From Chrysogorgia sp. JL179-B06 (lineage: Eukaryota > Cnidaria > Anthozoa > Scleralcyonacea > Chrysogorgiidae): 64,000 nucleotides of DNA. Shown piece by piece: positions 15,501 through 29,590 of the stretch. The translations under genes were made by a program, and so were the position numbers. The notes under the pieces were generated by a model that ran no database searches, was not told where the DNA came from, and worked only from the letters and a program-made list of their open reading frames with translations. The DNA is taken from the NCBI GenBank assembly GCA_035772405.1, contig JAYKKM010000132.1:436501-500500 (forward strand). Direction: 5' to 3'. How positions within the stretch are numbered: the stretch's first letter is position 1; each line of letters starts with the position of its first letter.

Positions 15501-17830
15501 GCATTGCTACATTGCAACATTACATTGCTACATTGCAACATTGCATTGCTACATTGCAAAATTGCATTGCTACATTGCAACATTGCATTGCTACATTGCA
15601 ACATTGCATTGCTACATTGCAACATTGCATTGCTACATTGCAGTGCTACATTGCAACATTGCATTGCTACATTGCAACATTACATTGCTACATTGCAACA
15701 TTGCATTGCTCCATTGCAACATTGCATTGCTACATTGCAACATTGCATTGATACATTGCGACATTGCATTGCTACATTGCAACATTGCATTGCTACATTG
15801 CAACATTGCGTTGCTACATTGCGATATTGCATTACTACATTGCAATAATACATTGCTACATTTCTACATTGCATTGCTACTTTGAATTGCATTGCTACAT
15901 TGCATTGCATTGCTACATTGCTACATTGCATTGCAACATTGCAACATTGCATTGCTACATTGCAACATTGCATTGCTACATTGCAACATTGCATTGCTAC
16001 ATTGCAACATTGCATTGCTACATTGCGATATTGCATTGCTACATTGCAACATTGCATTGCTACATTGCAACATTGCGTTGCTACATTGCAACATTGCATT
16101 GCTACATTGCAACATTGCATTGCTACATTGCAACATTGCATTATTATATTACAACATTGCATTATTACATTGCAACGTTGCATTGCTACATTGCAGCGTT
16201 GCATTGCTACATTGCAACATTACATTGCTATATTGCAACATTGCATTACTACATTGCAACATTGCATTGCTTCATTGCAACATTGCATTGCTCCATTGCA
16301 ACATTGCATTGCTACATTGCAACATTGCAACATTGCAACATTAGATTGCTACATTGCAACATTGCATTGCTACATTGCAACATTGCATTGCTACATTGCA
16401 ACATTGCATTGCTACATTGCAACATTACATTGCTACATTGCAACATTGCATTGCTACATTGCAACATTGCATTGCTACATTGCAACATTGCATTGCTACA
16501 TTGCAACATTGCATTGCTACATTGCAACATTGCATTGCTACATTGCAACATTGCATTGCTACATTTCAACATTGCATTGCTACATTGCAACATTGCATTG
16601 CTACATTGCAACATTGCATTGCTACATTGCAGTGCTACATTGCAACATTGCATTCCTACATTGCAACATTACACTGCTAGATTGCAACATTGCATTGCTC
16701 CATGGCAACATTGCATTGCTCCATTGCAACATTGCATTGATACATTGCGACATTGCATTGCTACATTGCAACATTACATTGCTACATTGCAACATTGCAT
16801 TGCTACATTGCTTTGCATTGCTACATTGCATTGCATTGCTACATTACATTGCATTGCTGCATTGCATTGCTACATTGAAATATTGCATTGCTACATTGCA
16901 ACATTGCATTGCTACATTGCAACATTGCATTGCTACATTGCAACATTGCATTGCTACATTGCAACATTGCGTTGCTACATTGCGATATTGCATTGCTACA
17001 TTGCAACATTGCATTGCTACATTGCAACATGGCGTTGCTACATTGCAACATTGCATTGCTACATTGCAACATTGCATTGCTACATTGCAAAATTGCATTG
17101 CTACATTGCAACATTGCATTGCTACATTGCAACATTGCATTATTATATTACAACATTGCATTATTACATTGCAACGTTGCATTACTACATTGCAACATTG
17201 CATTGCTTCATTGCAACATTGCATTGCTCCATTGCAACATTGCATTGCTCCATTGCAACATTGCAACATTGCAACATTAGATTGCTACATTGCATTGCTC
17301 CATTGCAACATTGCAACATTGCAACATTAGATTGCTACATTGCAACATTGCATTGCTACATTGCAACATTGCATTGCTACATTGCAACATTGCATTGCTA
17401 CATTGCAACATTACATTGCTACATTGCAACATTGCATTGCTACATTGCAACATTGCATTGCTACATTGCAACATTGCATTGCTACATTGCAACATTGCAT
17501 TGCTACATTGCAACATTGCATTGCTACATTGCAACATTGCATTGCTACATTTCAACATTGCATTGCTACATTGCAACATTGCATTGCTACATGCAACATT
17601 GCATTGCTACATTGCAACATTGCATTGCTACATTGCAACATTGCATTGCTACATTGCAAAATTGCATTGCTACATTGCAATATTGCATTGCTACATTGCA
17701 ACATTGCATTGCTACGTTGCAACATTGCATTGCTACATTGCAGTGCTACATTGCAACATTGCATTCCTACATTGCAACATTACAGTGCTAGATTGCAACA
17801 TTGCATTGCTCCATGGCAACATTGCATTGC
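12531..17830 (+). repeat. Three copies of a 1.93-2.10-kb higher-order repeat
   Basis: Corresponding strings recur at offsets of 1,932 bp and then 2,100 bp. For example, the CATTATTATATTAC block near 13,108 recurs near 15,040 and 17,140, and TTGAATTGC at 13,950 recurs at 15,882. The offsets are exactly 92 and 100 times 21 bp. The string GCATTGATACATTGCGAC (about 12,681, 13,813, 15,745, 16,735 and 17,845) is a close relative of the GTTGATAGATTGCGAC marker of the 4.5-7.5-kb block, so the two blocks are related. Some copies carry the truncated spacer CTACATGCAACATT (about 12,532, 13,558, 15,490 and 17,590). Confidence 0.85.
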
Positions 17831-20800
17831 TCCATTGCAACATTGCATTGATACATTGCGACATTGCATTGCTACATTGCAACATTGCATTGCTACATTG
17901 CAACATTGCATTGCTACATTGCATTGCATTGCTACATTGCATTGTATTGCTACATTACATTGCATTGCTGCATTGCATTGCTACATTGAAACATTGCATT
18001 GCTACATTGCAACATTGCATTGCTACATTGCAACATTGCATTGCTACATTGCAACATTGCATTGCTACATTGCTACATTGCATTGTTACTTTGCATTCCA
18101 TAGCTGCATTGCATTGCATTGCTACGTTGCTACATTGCATTGCTACATTGCATTGCTACATTGCATTGCATCGCTACATTGCTACATTGCATTACTACAT
18201 TGTAGTGCTACATTGCAACATTGCAACATTGCATTGCTACATTGCATTGTATTGCTACATTACATTGCATTGCTGCATTGCATTGCTACATTGAAACATT
18301 GCATTGCTACATTACAACATTGCATTGCTACATTGCAACATTGCATTGCTACATTGCAACATTGCATTGCTACATTGCAGCATTGCGTTGCTACATTGCG
18401 AAATTGCATTGCTACATTGCAACATTACATTGCTACATTTCTACATTGCATTGCTACTTTGCATTACATTGCTACATTGCATTGCATTGCTACATTGCTA
18501 CATTGCATTGCTGCATTGCAACATTGCATTGCTACATTGCAACATTGCATTGCTACATTGCTACATTGCATCGCTAAATTGCATTGCATTGCTACATTGC
18601 ATTGCATTGCTGCATTGCATTGCATTGCTGCATTGGATTGCATTGCTACATTGCATTGCATTGCTACATTGCTACATTGCATCGCTATATTGCTACATTG
18701 CATTGTTACTTTGCATTGCATAGCTGCATTGCATTGCATTGCTACGTTGCTACATTGCATTGCTACATTGCCTTGCTACATTGCATTGCATCGCTACATT
18801 GCTACATTGCATTACTACATTGTAGTGCTACATTGCAACATTGCAACATTGCATTGCTACATTGCAACATTGCATTGCTACATTGCAACATTGCATTGCT
18901 ACATTGCAACATTGCATTGCTACATTGCAACATTGCATTGCTACATTGCAACATTGCATTGCTACATTGCAACATTGCATTGCTACATTGTAACATTGCG
19001 TTGCTACATTGCGATATTGCATTACTACATTGCAATAATACATTGCTACATTTCTACATTGCATTGCTACTTTGAATTGCATTGCTACATTGCATTGCAT
19101 TGCTACATTGCTACATTGCATTGCAACATTGCAACATTGCATTGCTACATTGCAACATTGCATTGCTACATTGCAACATTGCATTGCTACATTGCAACAT
19201 TGCATTGCTACATTGCAACATTGCATTGCCACATTGCAACATTGCGTTGCTACATTGCGATATTGCATTGCTACATTGCAACATTGCATTGCTACATTGC
19301 AACATGGCGTTGCTACATTTCAACATTGCATTGCTACATTGCAACATTGCATTGCTACATTGCAACATTGCATTGCTACATTGCAACATTGCATTGCTAC
19401 ATTGCAACATTGCATTGCTACATTGCAACATTGCATTGCTACATTTCAACATTGCATTGCTATATTGCAACATTGCATTGCTACATTGCAACATTGCATT
19501 GCTACATTGCAACATTGCGTTGCTACATTGCGAAATTGCATTGCTACATTGCAACATTACATTGTTACATTTCTATATTGCATTGCTACTTTGCATTACA
19601 TTGCTACATTGCATTGCATTGCTACATTGCTACATTGCATTGCTGCATTGCATTGCATTGCTACATTGCATTGCATTGCTGCATTGCATTGCATTGCTGC
19701 ATTGCATTGCATTGCTACATTGCATTGCATTGCTACATTGCTACATTGCATCGCTATATTGCTACATTGCATTGTTACTTTGCATTGCATAGCTGCATTG
19801 CATTGCATTGCTACGTTGCTACATTGCATTGCTACATTGCATTGCTACATTGCATTGCATCGCTACATTGCTACATTGCATTACTACATTGCAGTGCTAC
19901 ATTGCAACATTGCAACATTGCATTGCTACATTGCAACATTGCATTGCTACATTGCAACATTGCATTGCTACATTGCAACATTGCATTGCTACATTGCAAC
20001 ATTGCATTGCTACATTGCAACATTGCATTGCTACATTGCAACATTGCGTTGCTACATTGCGATATTGCATTACTACATTGCAATAATACATTGCTACATT
20101 TCTACATTGCATTGCTACTTTGAATTGCATTGCTACATTGCATTGCATTGCTACATTGCTACATTGCATTGCAACATTGCAACATTGCATTGCTACATTG
20201 CAACATTGCATTGCTACATTGCAACATTGCATTGCTACATTGCAACATTGCATTGCTACATTGCAACATTGCATTGCCACATTGCAACATTGCGTTGCTA
20301 CATTGCGATATTGCATTGCTACATTGCAACATTGCATTGCTACATTGCAACATGGCGTTGCTACATTTCAACATTGCATTGCTACATTGCAACATTGCAT
20401 TGCTACATGCAACATTGCATTGCTACATTGCAACATTGCATTGCTACATTGCAACATTGCATTGCTACATTGCAACATTGCATTGCTACATTTCAACATT
20501 GCATTGCTACATTGCAACATTGCATTGCTACATGCAACATTGCATTGCTACATTGCAACATTGCATTGCTACATTGCATTGCATTGCTACATTGCATTGT
20601 ATTGCTACATTACATTGCATTGCTGCATTGCATTGCTACATTGAAACATTGCATTGCTACATTGCAACATTGCATTGCTACATTGCAACATTGCATTGCT
20701 ACATTGCAACATTGCATTGCTACATTGCAACATTGCGTTGCTACATTGCGAAATTGCATTGCTACATTGCAACATTACATTGCTACATTTCTACATTGCA

Positions 20801-21654
20801 TTGCTACTTTGCATTACATTGCTACATTGCATTGCATTGCTACATTGCTACATTGCATTGCTGCATTGCAACATTGCATTGCTACATTGCAACATTGCAT
20901 TGCTACATTGCTACATTGCATCGCTAAATTGCATTGCATTGCTACATTGCATTACATTGCTGCATTGCATTGCATTGCTGCATTGCATTGCATTGCTACA
21001 TTGCATTGCATTGCTACATTGCTACATTGCATCGCTATATTGCTACATTGCATTGTTACTTTGCATTGCATAGCTGCATTGCTACATTGCAACATGGCGT
21101 TGCTACATTGCAACATTGCATTGCTACATTGCAACATTGCATTGCTACATTGCAAAATTGCATTGCTATATTGCAACATTGCATTGCTACATTGCAACAT
21201 TGCATTATTATATTACAACATTGCATTATTACATTGCAACGTTGCATTGCTACATTGCAGCGTTGCATTGCTACATTGCAACATTACATTGCTATATTGC
21301 AACATTGCATTACTACATTGCAACATTGCATTGCTTCATTGCAACATTGCATTGCTCCATTGCAACATTGCATTGCTCCATTGCAACATTGCAACATTGC
21401 AACATTAGATTGCTACATTGCAACATTGCATTGCTACATTGCAACATTGCATTGCTACATTGCAACATTGCATTGCTACATTGCAACATTGCATTGCTAC
21501 ATTGCATTGCATTGCTACATTGCATTGTATTGCTACATTACATTGCATTGCTGCATTGCATTGCTACATTGAAACATTGCATTGCTACATTGCAACATTG
21601 CATTGCTACATTGCAACATTGCATTGCTACATTGCAACATTGCATTGCTACATT
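17831..21654 (+). repeat. HOR block with a 1,048-bp duplication
   Basis: TTGAATTGC occurs at 19,072 and 20,120, 1,048 bp apart, with matching flanks. The string GCGAAATTGC followed by TTTGCATTACATTGC occurs near 18,390, 19,530 and 20,750. Variants GCATAGCTGC and TTCCATAGCTGC mark this block. The same strings reappear at 29.7-31.8 kb, so the abnormal zone that follows sits inside one HOR family. The last regular words are at about 21,650. Confidence 0.8.
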
Positions 21655-24600
21655 GCACATTGCATTGCTACATTGCGATTGCATTGCATTGCTACATTGC
21701 TACATTGCATTGCTACATTGCTACATTGCATTGCTACATTGCATTGCATTGCTACATTGCAACATTGCATTGCTACATTGCTACATTGCATTGCTACTAC
21801 ATTGCATTGCTACATTGCATTGCATTGCTACATTGCTACATTGCATTGCTACATTGCATTGGGCTACATTGCTACATTGCAACATTGCATTGCTACATTG
21901 CAACATTGCAACATTGCATTGCTACATTGCAACATTGCATTGCTACTATACATTGCAACATTGCATTGCTACATTGCAACATTGCATTGCTACATTGCAA
22001 AATTGCATTGCTATTGCATTGCTACAATTGCAACATTGCTATACATTGCTACATTGCATTGCTACATTGCAACTTTGCATTGCTACATTGCATTGCATTG
22101 CTACATTGCAACATTGCATTGCTACATTGCAACATTGCATTGCTACATTGCAACATTGCATTGCTACATTGCAACATTGCATTGCTACATTGCAACATTG
22201 CATTGCTACATTGCAACATTGCAACATAGATTGCTACATTGCAACATTGCATTGCTACATTTTGCAACATTGCATTGCTACATTGCAACATTGCAACATT
22301 GCATTGCATTGCTACATTGCTACATTGCACATTGCTACATTGCAACATTGCATTGCTACATTGCAACATTTGCAACATTGCATTGCAACATTGCATTGCT
22401 ACATTGCAACATTGCTCATTGCATTGCTACATTGCATTGCTACATTGCAACATTGCTACATTGCATTGCATTGCATTGCATTGCAACATTGCATACATTG
22501 CAACATTGCATTGCTACATTGCATTGCTACATTGCAACATTGCATTGCTACATTGCAACATTGCATTGCTATTGCATTTGTCATTGCTACATTGCATTGC
22601 ATTGCATTGCATTGCATTGCATTGCTACATTGCATATTGCATTGCTACATTGCCTACATTGCATTGCATTGCTACATTGCACATTGCATTGCTACATTGC
22701 ACATTGCATTGCATTGCTACATTGCATTGCATTGCTACATTGCAATTGCAACATTGCAACATTGATTGCAACATTGCATTGCTACATTTGCATTGCTTGC
22801 ATTGCTACATTGCATTGCAACATTGCATTGCTACATTGCAACATTGCAACATTGCAACATTGCATTGCTACATTGCAACATTGCATTGCTACATTGCATT
22901 GCATTGCATTGCACATTGCATTGCATTGCTTACATTGCATTGCTACATTGCAACATTGCATTGCTACTGCATTGCAACATTGCTACATTGCAACATTTGC
23001 ATTGCTTGCTATTGCAACATTGCATTGCTACATTGCAACATTGCATTTGCAACATTGCATTGCATTGCAACATTTGCATTGCATTGCTACATTGCATTGC
23101 ATTGCTACATTGCAACATTGCATTGCTACATTGCATTGCATTGCTACATTGCAACATTGCAATTGCTACATTGCAACAATTGCTACATTGCAACATTGCA
23201 ACATTGCAACATTGCTACATTGCAACATTGCAAACATTGCTACATTGCAATATTGCTACATTGCAACATTGCTACATTGCAACAAACATTGCATTGCTAC
23301 ATTGCAACATTGCTTTGCCATTGCAATTGCAACATTGCATTGCATTGCAACATTGCATTGCTACATTGCAACATTGCATTACATTGCAACATTGCTGCTA
23401 CATTGCAACATTGCATTGCTACATTGCAACATTGCAACATTGCAACATTGCATTGCTACATTGCAACATTGCATTGCTACATTGCAAACATTGCAACATT
23501 GCATTGCTACATTGCATTGCAACATTTGCATTGCTACATTGCATTGCATTGCTACATTGCAACATTGCATTGTACATTTGCAACATTGCATTGCTACATT
23601 GCATTGCATTGCTTGCATTGCATTGCAACATTGCATTGCTACATTGCAACATTGCATTGCTACATTGCAACATTGCATTGCTTGCTACATTGCAACATTG
23701 CATTGCTGCATTGCATTGCATGCATTTGCATTGCTACATTGCATTGCTACATTGCAACATTACATTGCAACATTGCATTGCTACATTGCAACATGCATTG
23801 CTACATTGCATTGCATTGCTGCATTGCATTGCTACATTGCATTGCATTGCATTGCATTGCAACATTGCATTGCTACATTGCAACATTGCATTGCTACATT
23901 GCAACATTGCATTGCTACATTGCACATTGCATTGCTACATTGCTACATTGCACATTGCATTGCAACATTGCATTGCTTACATTGCAACATTGCAACATTG
24001 CATTGCTACATTGCAACATTGCATTACATTGCAACATTGCATTGCTACAACATTGCATTGCAACATTGCATTGCTACATTGCAACATTGCATTGCTACAT
24101 TGCAACATTGCTACATTGCAACATTGCATTGCTACATTGCAACATTGCATTGCTACATTGCATTGCATTGCATTGCATTGCCATTGCATTGCTACATTGC
24201 TACATTGCATTGCTACATTGCAACATTTGCATTGCATTGCATTGCATTGCCATTGCATTGCTACATTGCATTGCATTGTTGCATTGCTACTGCAATTGCT
24301 ACATTGCAACATTGCATTGCTACATTGCAATTGCTACATTGCATTGCAATGCAACATTGCATTGCATTGCTAATGCATTGCATTGCTACATTGCATTGCA
24401 TTGCTACATTGCATTGCATTGCTACATTGCATATTGCATTGCTACATTGCAACATTGCATTGCTACATTGCAACATTGCATTGCTACATTGCAACATTGC
24501 TACATTGCATTGCATTGCTACATTGCAACATTGCATTGCTACATTGCAACATTGCATTGCATTGCTACATTGCAACATTGCATTGCTACATTGCAACATT

Positions 24601-27600
24601 GCATTGCTACATTGCATTGCATTGCATTGCTACATTGCATTGCATTGCTGCAACATTGCATTGCATTGCATTGCTACATTGCATTGCTACATTGCATTGC
24701 ATTGCATTGCCATTGCTACATTGCTACATTGCAAACATTTGCAACATTGCATTGCATTGCATTGCATTGCATGCAACATTGCATTGCTACATTGCATTGC
24801 ATTTGCATTGCTACATTGCATTGCAACATTGCATTGCTACATTGCAACATTGCATTGCTACATTGCAATTGCATTGCATTGCTACATTGCAACATTGCAT
24901 TGCTACATTGCTACATTGCATTGCATTGCTACATTTACATTGCATTGCTACATTGCATTGCATTGCATTGCATTGCATTGCATTGCTACATTGCATTGCT
25001 ACATTGCATTGCATTGCATTTGCAACATTGCATTGCTACATTGCAACATGCATTGCATTGCATTGCTACATTGCAATTGCATTGCTACATTGCATTTGCT
25101 ACATTGCAACATTGCATTGCTACATTGCTAACATTGCTACATTGCATTGCGCATTGCTACATTGCAACATTGCATTGCATTGCTACATTGCATTGCATTG
25201 CTACATTGCAACATTGCATTGCTTGCATTGCTACATTGCATTGCATTGCTACATTGCAACATTGCATTGCTACATTGCTACATTGCACATTGCTACATTG
25301 CAACATTGCATTGCTACATTGCAACATTGCAATTGCTACATTGCATTGCATTGCACATTGCATTGCTACATTGCATTGCATTGCATTGCCTTGCATTGCT
25401 ACATTGCATTGCATTGCAACATTGCATTGCTACATTGCATTGCATTGCTACATTGCATTGCATTGCTGCCATTGCATTGCATTGCATTGCATTGCATTGC
25501 TACATTGCAAATTGCATTGCTACATTGCTACATTGCATTGCATGCATTGCTACATTGCTACATTGCTACATTGCATTGCATTGCTACATTGCAACATTGC
25601 ATTGCTCATTGCATTGCATTGCTACATTGCATTGCACATTGCATTGCTACATTGCATTGCATTGCTACATTGCAACATTGCATTGATTGCATTGCTACAT
25701 TGCAACATTGCATTGCATTGCTACATTGCAACATTGCATTGCTACATTGCATTGCAACATTGCATTGCATTGCATTGCATTGCTACATTGCTACATTGCA
25801 TTGCTACATTGCAACATTGCATTGCTACATTGCAACATTGCATTGCTACATTGCATTGCATTACATTGCATTGCTACATTGCAACATTGCATTGCTACAT
25901 TGCAACATTGCTACATTGCTACATTGCATTGCTATTGCATTGCTACATTGCAACATTGCATTGCTACATTGCATTGCATTGCATTGCATTGCATTGCATT
26001 GCTGCATTGCTACATTGCATTGCTACATTGCAATTGCATTGCATTGCACATTGCATTACATTGCCATTGCATTGCTACATTGCATTGCATTGCTACATTG
26101 CATTGCATTGCATTCATTGCATTGCTACATTGCAACATTGCATTGCTACATTGCAACATTGCATTGCATTGCAACATTGCATTGCATTGCTACATTGCAA
26201 CATTGCATTGCATTGCTACATTGCTACATTGCATTGCATTGCTACATTGCAACATTGCATTACATTGCATTGCCATTGCTACATTGCAACATTGCATTAC
26301 ATTGCATTGCTACATTGCAACATTGCATTGCTACATTGCAACATTGCATTGCTACATTGCAACATTGCATTGCATTGCATTGCTACATTGCAACATTGCC
26401 ATTGCTACATTGCATGCTACATTGCTACATTGCATTGCTACATTGCAACATTGCATTGCTTGCATTGCATTGCATTGCTACATTGCAGCTACATTGCTAC
26501 ATTGCATTATTGCTACATTGCTGCATTGCAACATTTGCATTGCATTGCTACATTGCATTGCTACATTGCTACAAACATTGCATTGCAATTGCAACATTGC
26601 TACATTGCAACATTGCAACATTGCATTGCTACATTGCAACATTGCATTGCTACATTGCAACATTGCATTGCTACATTGCAGCTATTGCATTGCTACATTG
26701 CAACATTGCATTGCTACATTGCAAACATTGCATTGCATTGCTACATTGCAACATTGCATTGCTACATTGCAACATTGCATTGCATGCATTGCATTGCTAC
26801 ATTGACATTGCTACATTGCATTGCTACATTGCATTGCATTGCTACATTGCACATTGCATTGCATTGCAACATTGCATGCATTGCATTGCACATTGCAACA
26901 TTGCATTGCTACATTGCAACATTGCATTGCTACATTGCAACATTGCATTGCTACTACATTGCATTGCATTACAATTGCATTACATTGCTTGCATTGCTGC
27001 ATTGCATTGCATTGCTATTGCAACATTGCATTGCCATTGCTTGCTACATTGCATTGCTACATTGCAACATTGCATTGCTTGCATTGCACATTGCATTGCT
27101 ACATTGCATTGCATTGCATTGCAACATTGCATTGCTACATTGCAACATTGCATTGCTACATTGCATTGCATTGCTACATTGCATTGCATTGCTTGCAACA
27201 TTGCATTGCTACATTGCAACATTGCATTGCATTGCATTGCATTGCATTGCATTGCTACATTGCATTGAACATTGCATTGCATTGCTACATTGCATTGCCA
27301 TTGCATTGCTACATTGCAAACATTGCAACATTGCATTGCATTGCTACATTGCATTGCATTGCCATTGCATTGCATTGCTACATTGCAACATTGCCATTGC
27401 ATTGCTACATTGCAACATTGCTACATTGCAATTGCATTGCTACATTGCAACATTGCATTGCTACATTGCTACATTGCATTGCTACATTGCAATTTTACAT
27501 TGCTACATTGCATTGCCTTGCATTGCATTGCAACATTGCATTGCATTGCATTGCAAATTGCATTGCTACATTGCATTGCATTGCTACATTGCACATTGCA

Positions 27601-28305
27601 TTGCTACATTGCAACATTGCATTGCATACATTGCATTTGCTGCACTGCATTGCATTGCTCATTGCTACATTGCAACATTGCATTGCTACCATTGCATTGC
27701 TACATTGCATTGCATTGCTAACATTGCATTGCATTGCTACATTGCATTGCTACATTGCAACATTGCATTGCTACATTGCATTGCATTTGCATTGCATTGC
27801 ATTGCTACATTGCATTCATTGCATTGCTACATTGCAACATTGCATTGCATTGCATTGCTACATTGCATTGCTACATTGCATTGCAACATTGCATTGCTAC
27901 ATTGCAAATTGCATTGCATTGCAACATTGCATTGCTACATTGCAACATTGCATTGCTACATTGCAAATTGCATTGCATTGCAACATTGCATTGCTACATT
28001 GCATTGCCATTGCAACATGCATTGCTACATTGCAACATTGCATTGCTACATTGCATTGCATTGCTACATTGCATTGCATTGCTACATTGCAACGCATTGC
28101 TACATTGCATTGCATTGCTACATTGCAACATTGCATTGCTACATTGCAACATTGCATTGCATTGCTACATTGCAACATTGCATTGCTACATTGCAACATT
28201 GCATTGCTACATTGCATTGCATTGCTACATTGCAACATTGCATTGCTACATTGCTACATTGCATTGCATTGCTACATTGCAACATTGCATTGCTACATTG
28301 CATAA
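21655..28305 (+). repeat. Indel-scrambled satellite zone
   Basis: ATTGC words remain, but the spacers no longer obey the TAC/AAC/none rule. Seen here and rarely elsewhere are GCACATTGC, GCAATTGC, GCAAACATTGC, GCCATTGC, GCTTGCATTGC, GCTACTACATTGC, CATTTGCATTGC, GCATGCAAC and GGGCTAC. Runs of five to eight bare pentamers occur near 22,595-22,625, 24,952-24,988, 25,465-25,500 and 27,235-27,260. Substitution variants typical of the flanks (GCGTTGC, GCATCGC, TTTCTAC) are nearly absent. The boundaries are sharp on both sides. No higher-order period is apparent to me. Despite constant frame changes the plus strand stays open because the words contain no stop. The zone could be an unpolished or mis-joined consensus, or real slippage-driven decay; I lean to the former. 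Confidence 0.85.
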
Positions 28306-29590
28306 TTGCATTGCAACATTGCATTGCTACATTGCAACATTGCATTGCTACATTGCAACATTGCATTGCTACATTGCAACATTGCATTGCTACATTGCAA
28401 CATTGCATTGCTACATTGCAACATTGCATTGCTACATTGCAACATTGCATTGCTACATTGCAACATTGCATTGCTACATTGCAACATTGCATTGCTACAT
28501 TGCAACATTGCATTGCTACATTGCAACATTGCATTGCTACATTGCATTGCATTGCTACATTGCATTGCATTGCTACATTGCATTGCTACATTGCATTGCA
28601 TTGCTACATTGCAACATTGCATTGCTACATTGCAACATTGCATTGCTACATTGCAACATTGCAACATTGCATTGCATTGCATTGCTACATTGCAACATTG
28701 CATTGCTACATTGCAACATTGCATTGCTACATTGCAACATTGCATTGCTACATTGCAACATTGCATTGCTACATTGCATTGCTACATTGCAACATTGCAT
28801 TGCTACATTGCATTGCATTGCTACATTGTAACATTGCATTGCATTGCTACATTTCATTGCTACATTGCAACATTGCATTGCATTGCTACATTGCATTGCT
28901 ACATTGCAACATTGCATTGCTACATTGCATTGCTACATTGCATTGCTACATTGCAACATTGCATTGCTACATTGCAACATTGCATTGCTACATTGCAACA
29001 TTGCATTGCTACATTGCTACATTGCAACATTGCTACATTGCAACATTGCATTGCTACATTGCAACATTGCATTGCTACATTGCAACATTGCATTGCTACA
29101 TTGCAACATTGCATTGCTACATTGCAACATTGCATTGCTACATTGCAACATTGCATTGCTACATTGCAACATTGCATTGCTACATTGCAACATTGCATTG
29201 CTACATTGCAACATTGCATTGCTACATTGCAACATTGCATTGCTACATTGCAACATTGCATTGCTACATTGCAAAATTGCATTGCATTGCTACATTGCAA
29301 CATTGCATTGCTACATTGCAACATTGCATTGCTACATTGCAACATTGCATTGCTACATTGCAACATTGCATTGCTACATTGCAACATTGCATTGCTACAT
29401 TGCAACATTGCATTGCTACATTGCTACATTGCATTGCTACATTGCTCCATTGCAACATTGCATTGCTACATTGCAACATTGCATTGCTACATTGCGACAT
29501 TGCATTGCTACATTGCTACATTGCATTGCTACATTGCAACATTGCATTGCTACATTGCATTGCATTGCTACATTGTAACATTGCATTGCA
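28306..29590 (+). repeat. Near-pure 21-bp monomeric array
   Basis: Immediately after the scrambled zone the 21-bp unit repeats with almost no variation, notably at about 28,310-28,540 and 29,040-29,265 (roughly 11 consecutive perfect units each). It is interrupted by short runs of 18-bp units. Isolated variants are CATAATTGC at about 28,303, CTACATTTCATTGC at about 28,850, GCAAAATTGC at about 29,273 and GCTCCATTGC at about 29,446. It lacks the diagnostic variants of the neighbouring HORs. Confidence 0.88.

Noticed and set aside
21418..25131. Open frame of 1,237 codons overlapping the one above in another frame
   Set aside because: Both overlapping frames are open across the same repeat DNA, which real genes would not show at this length; same repeat explanation.
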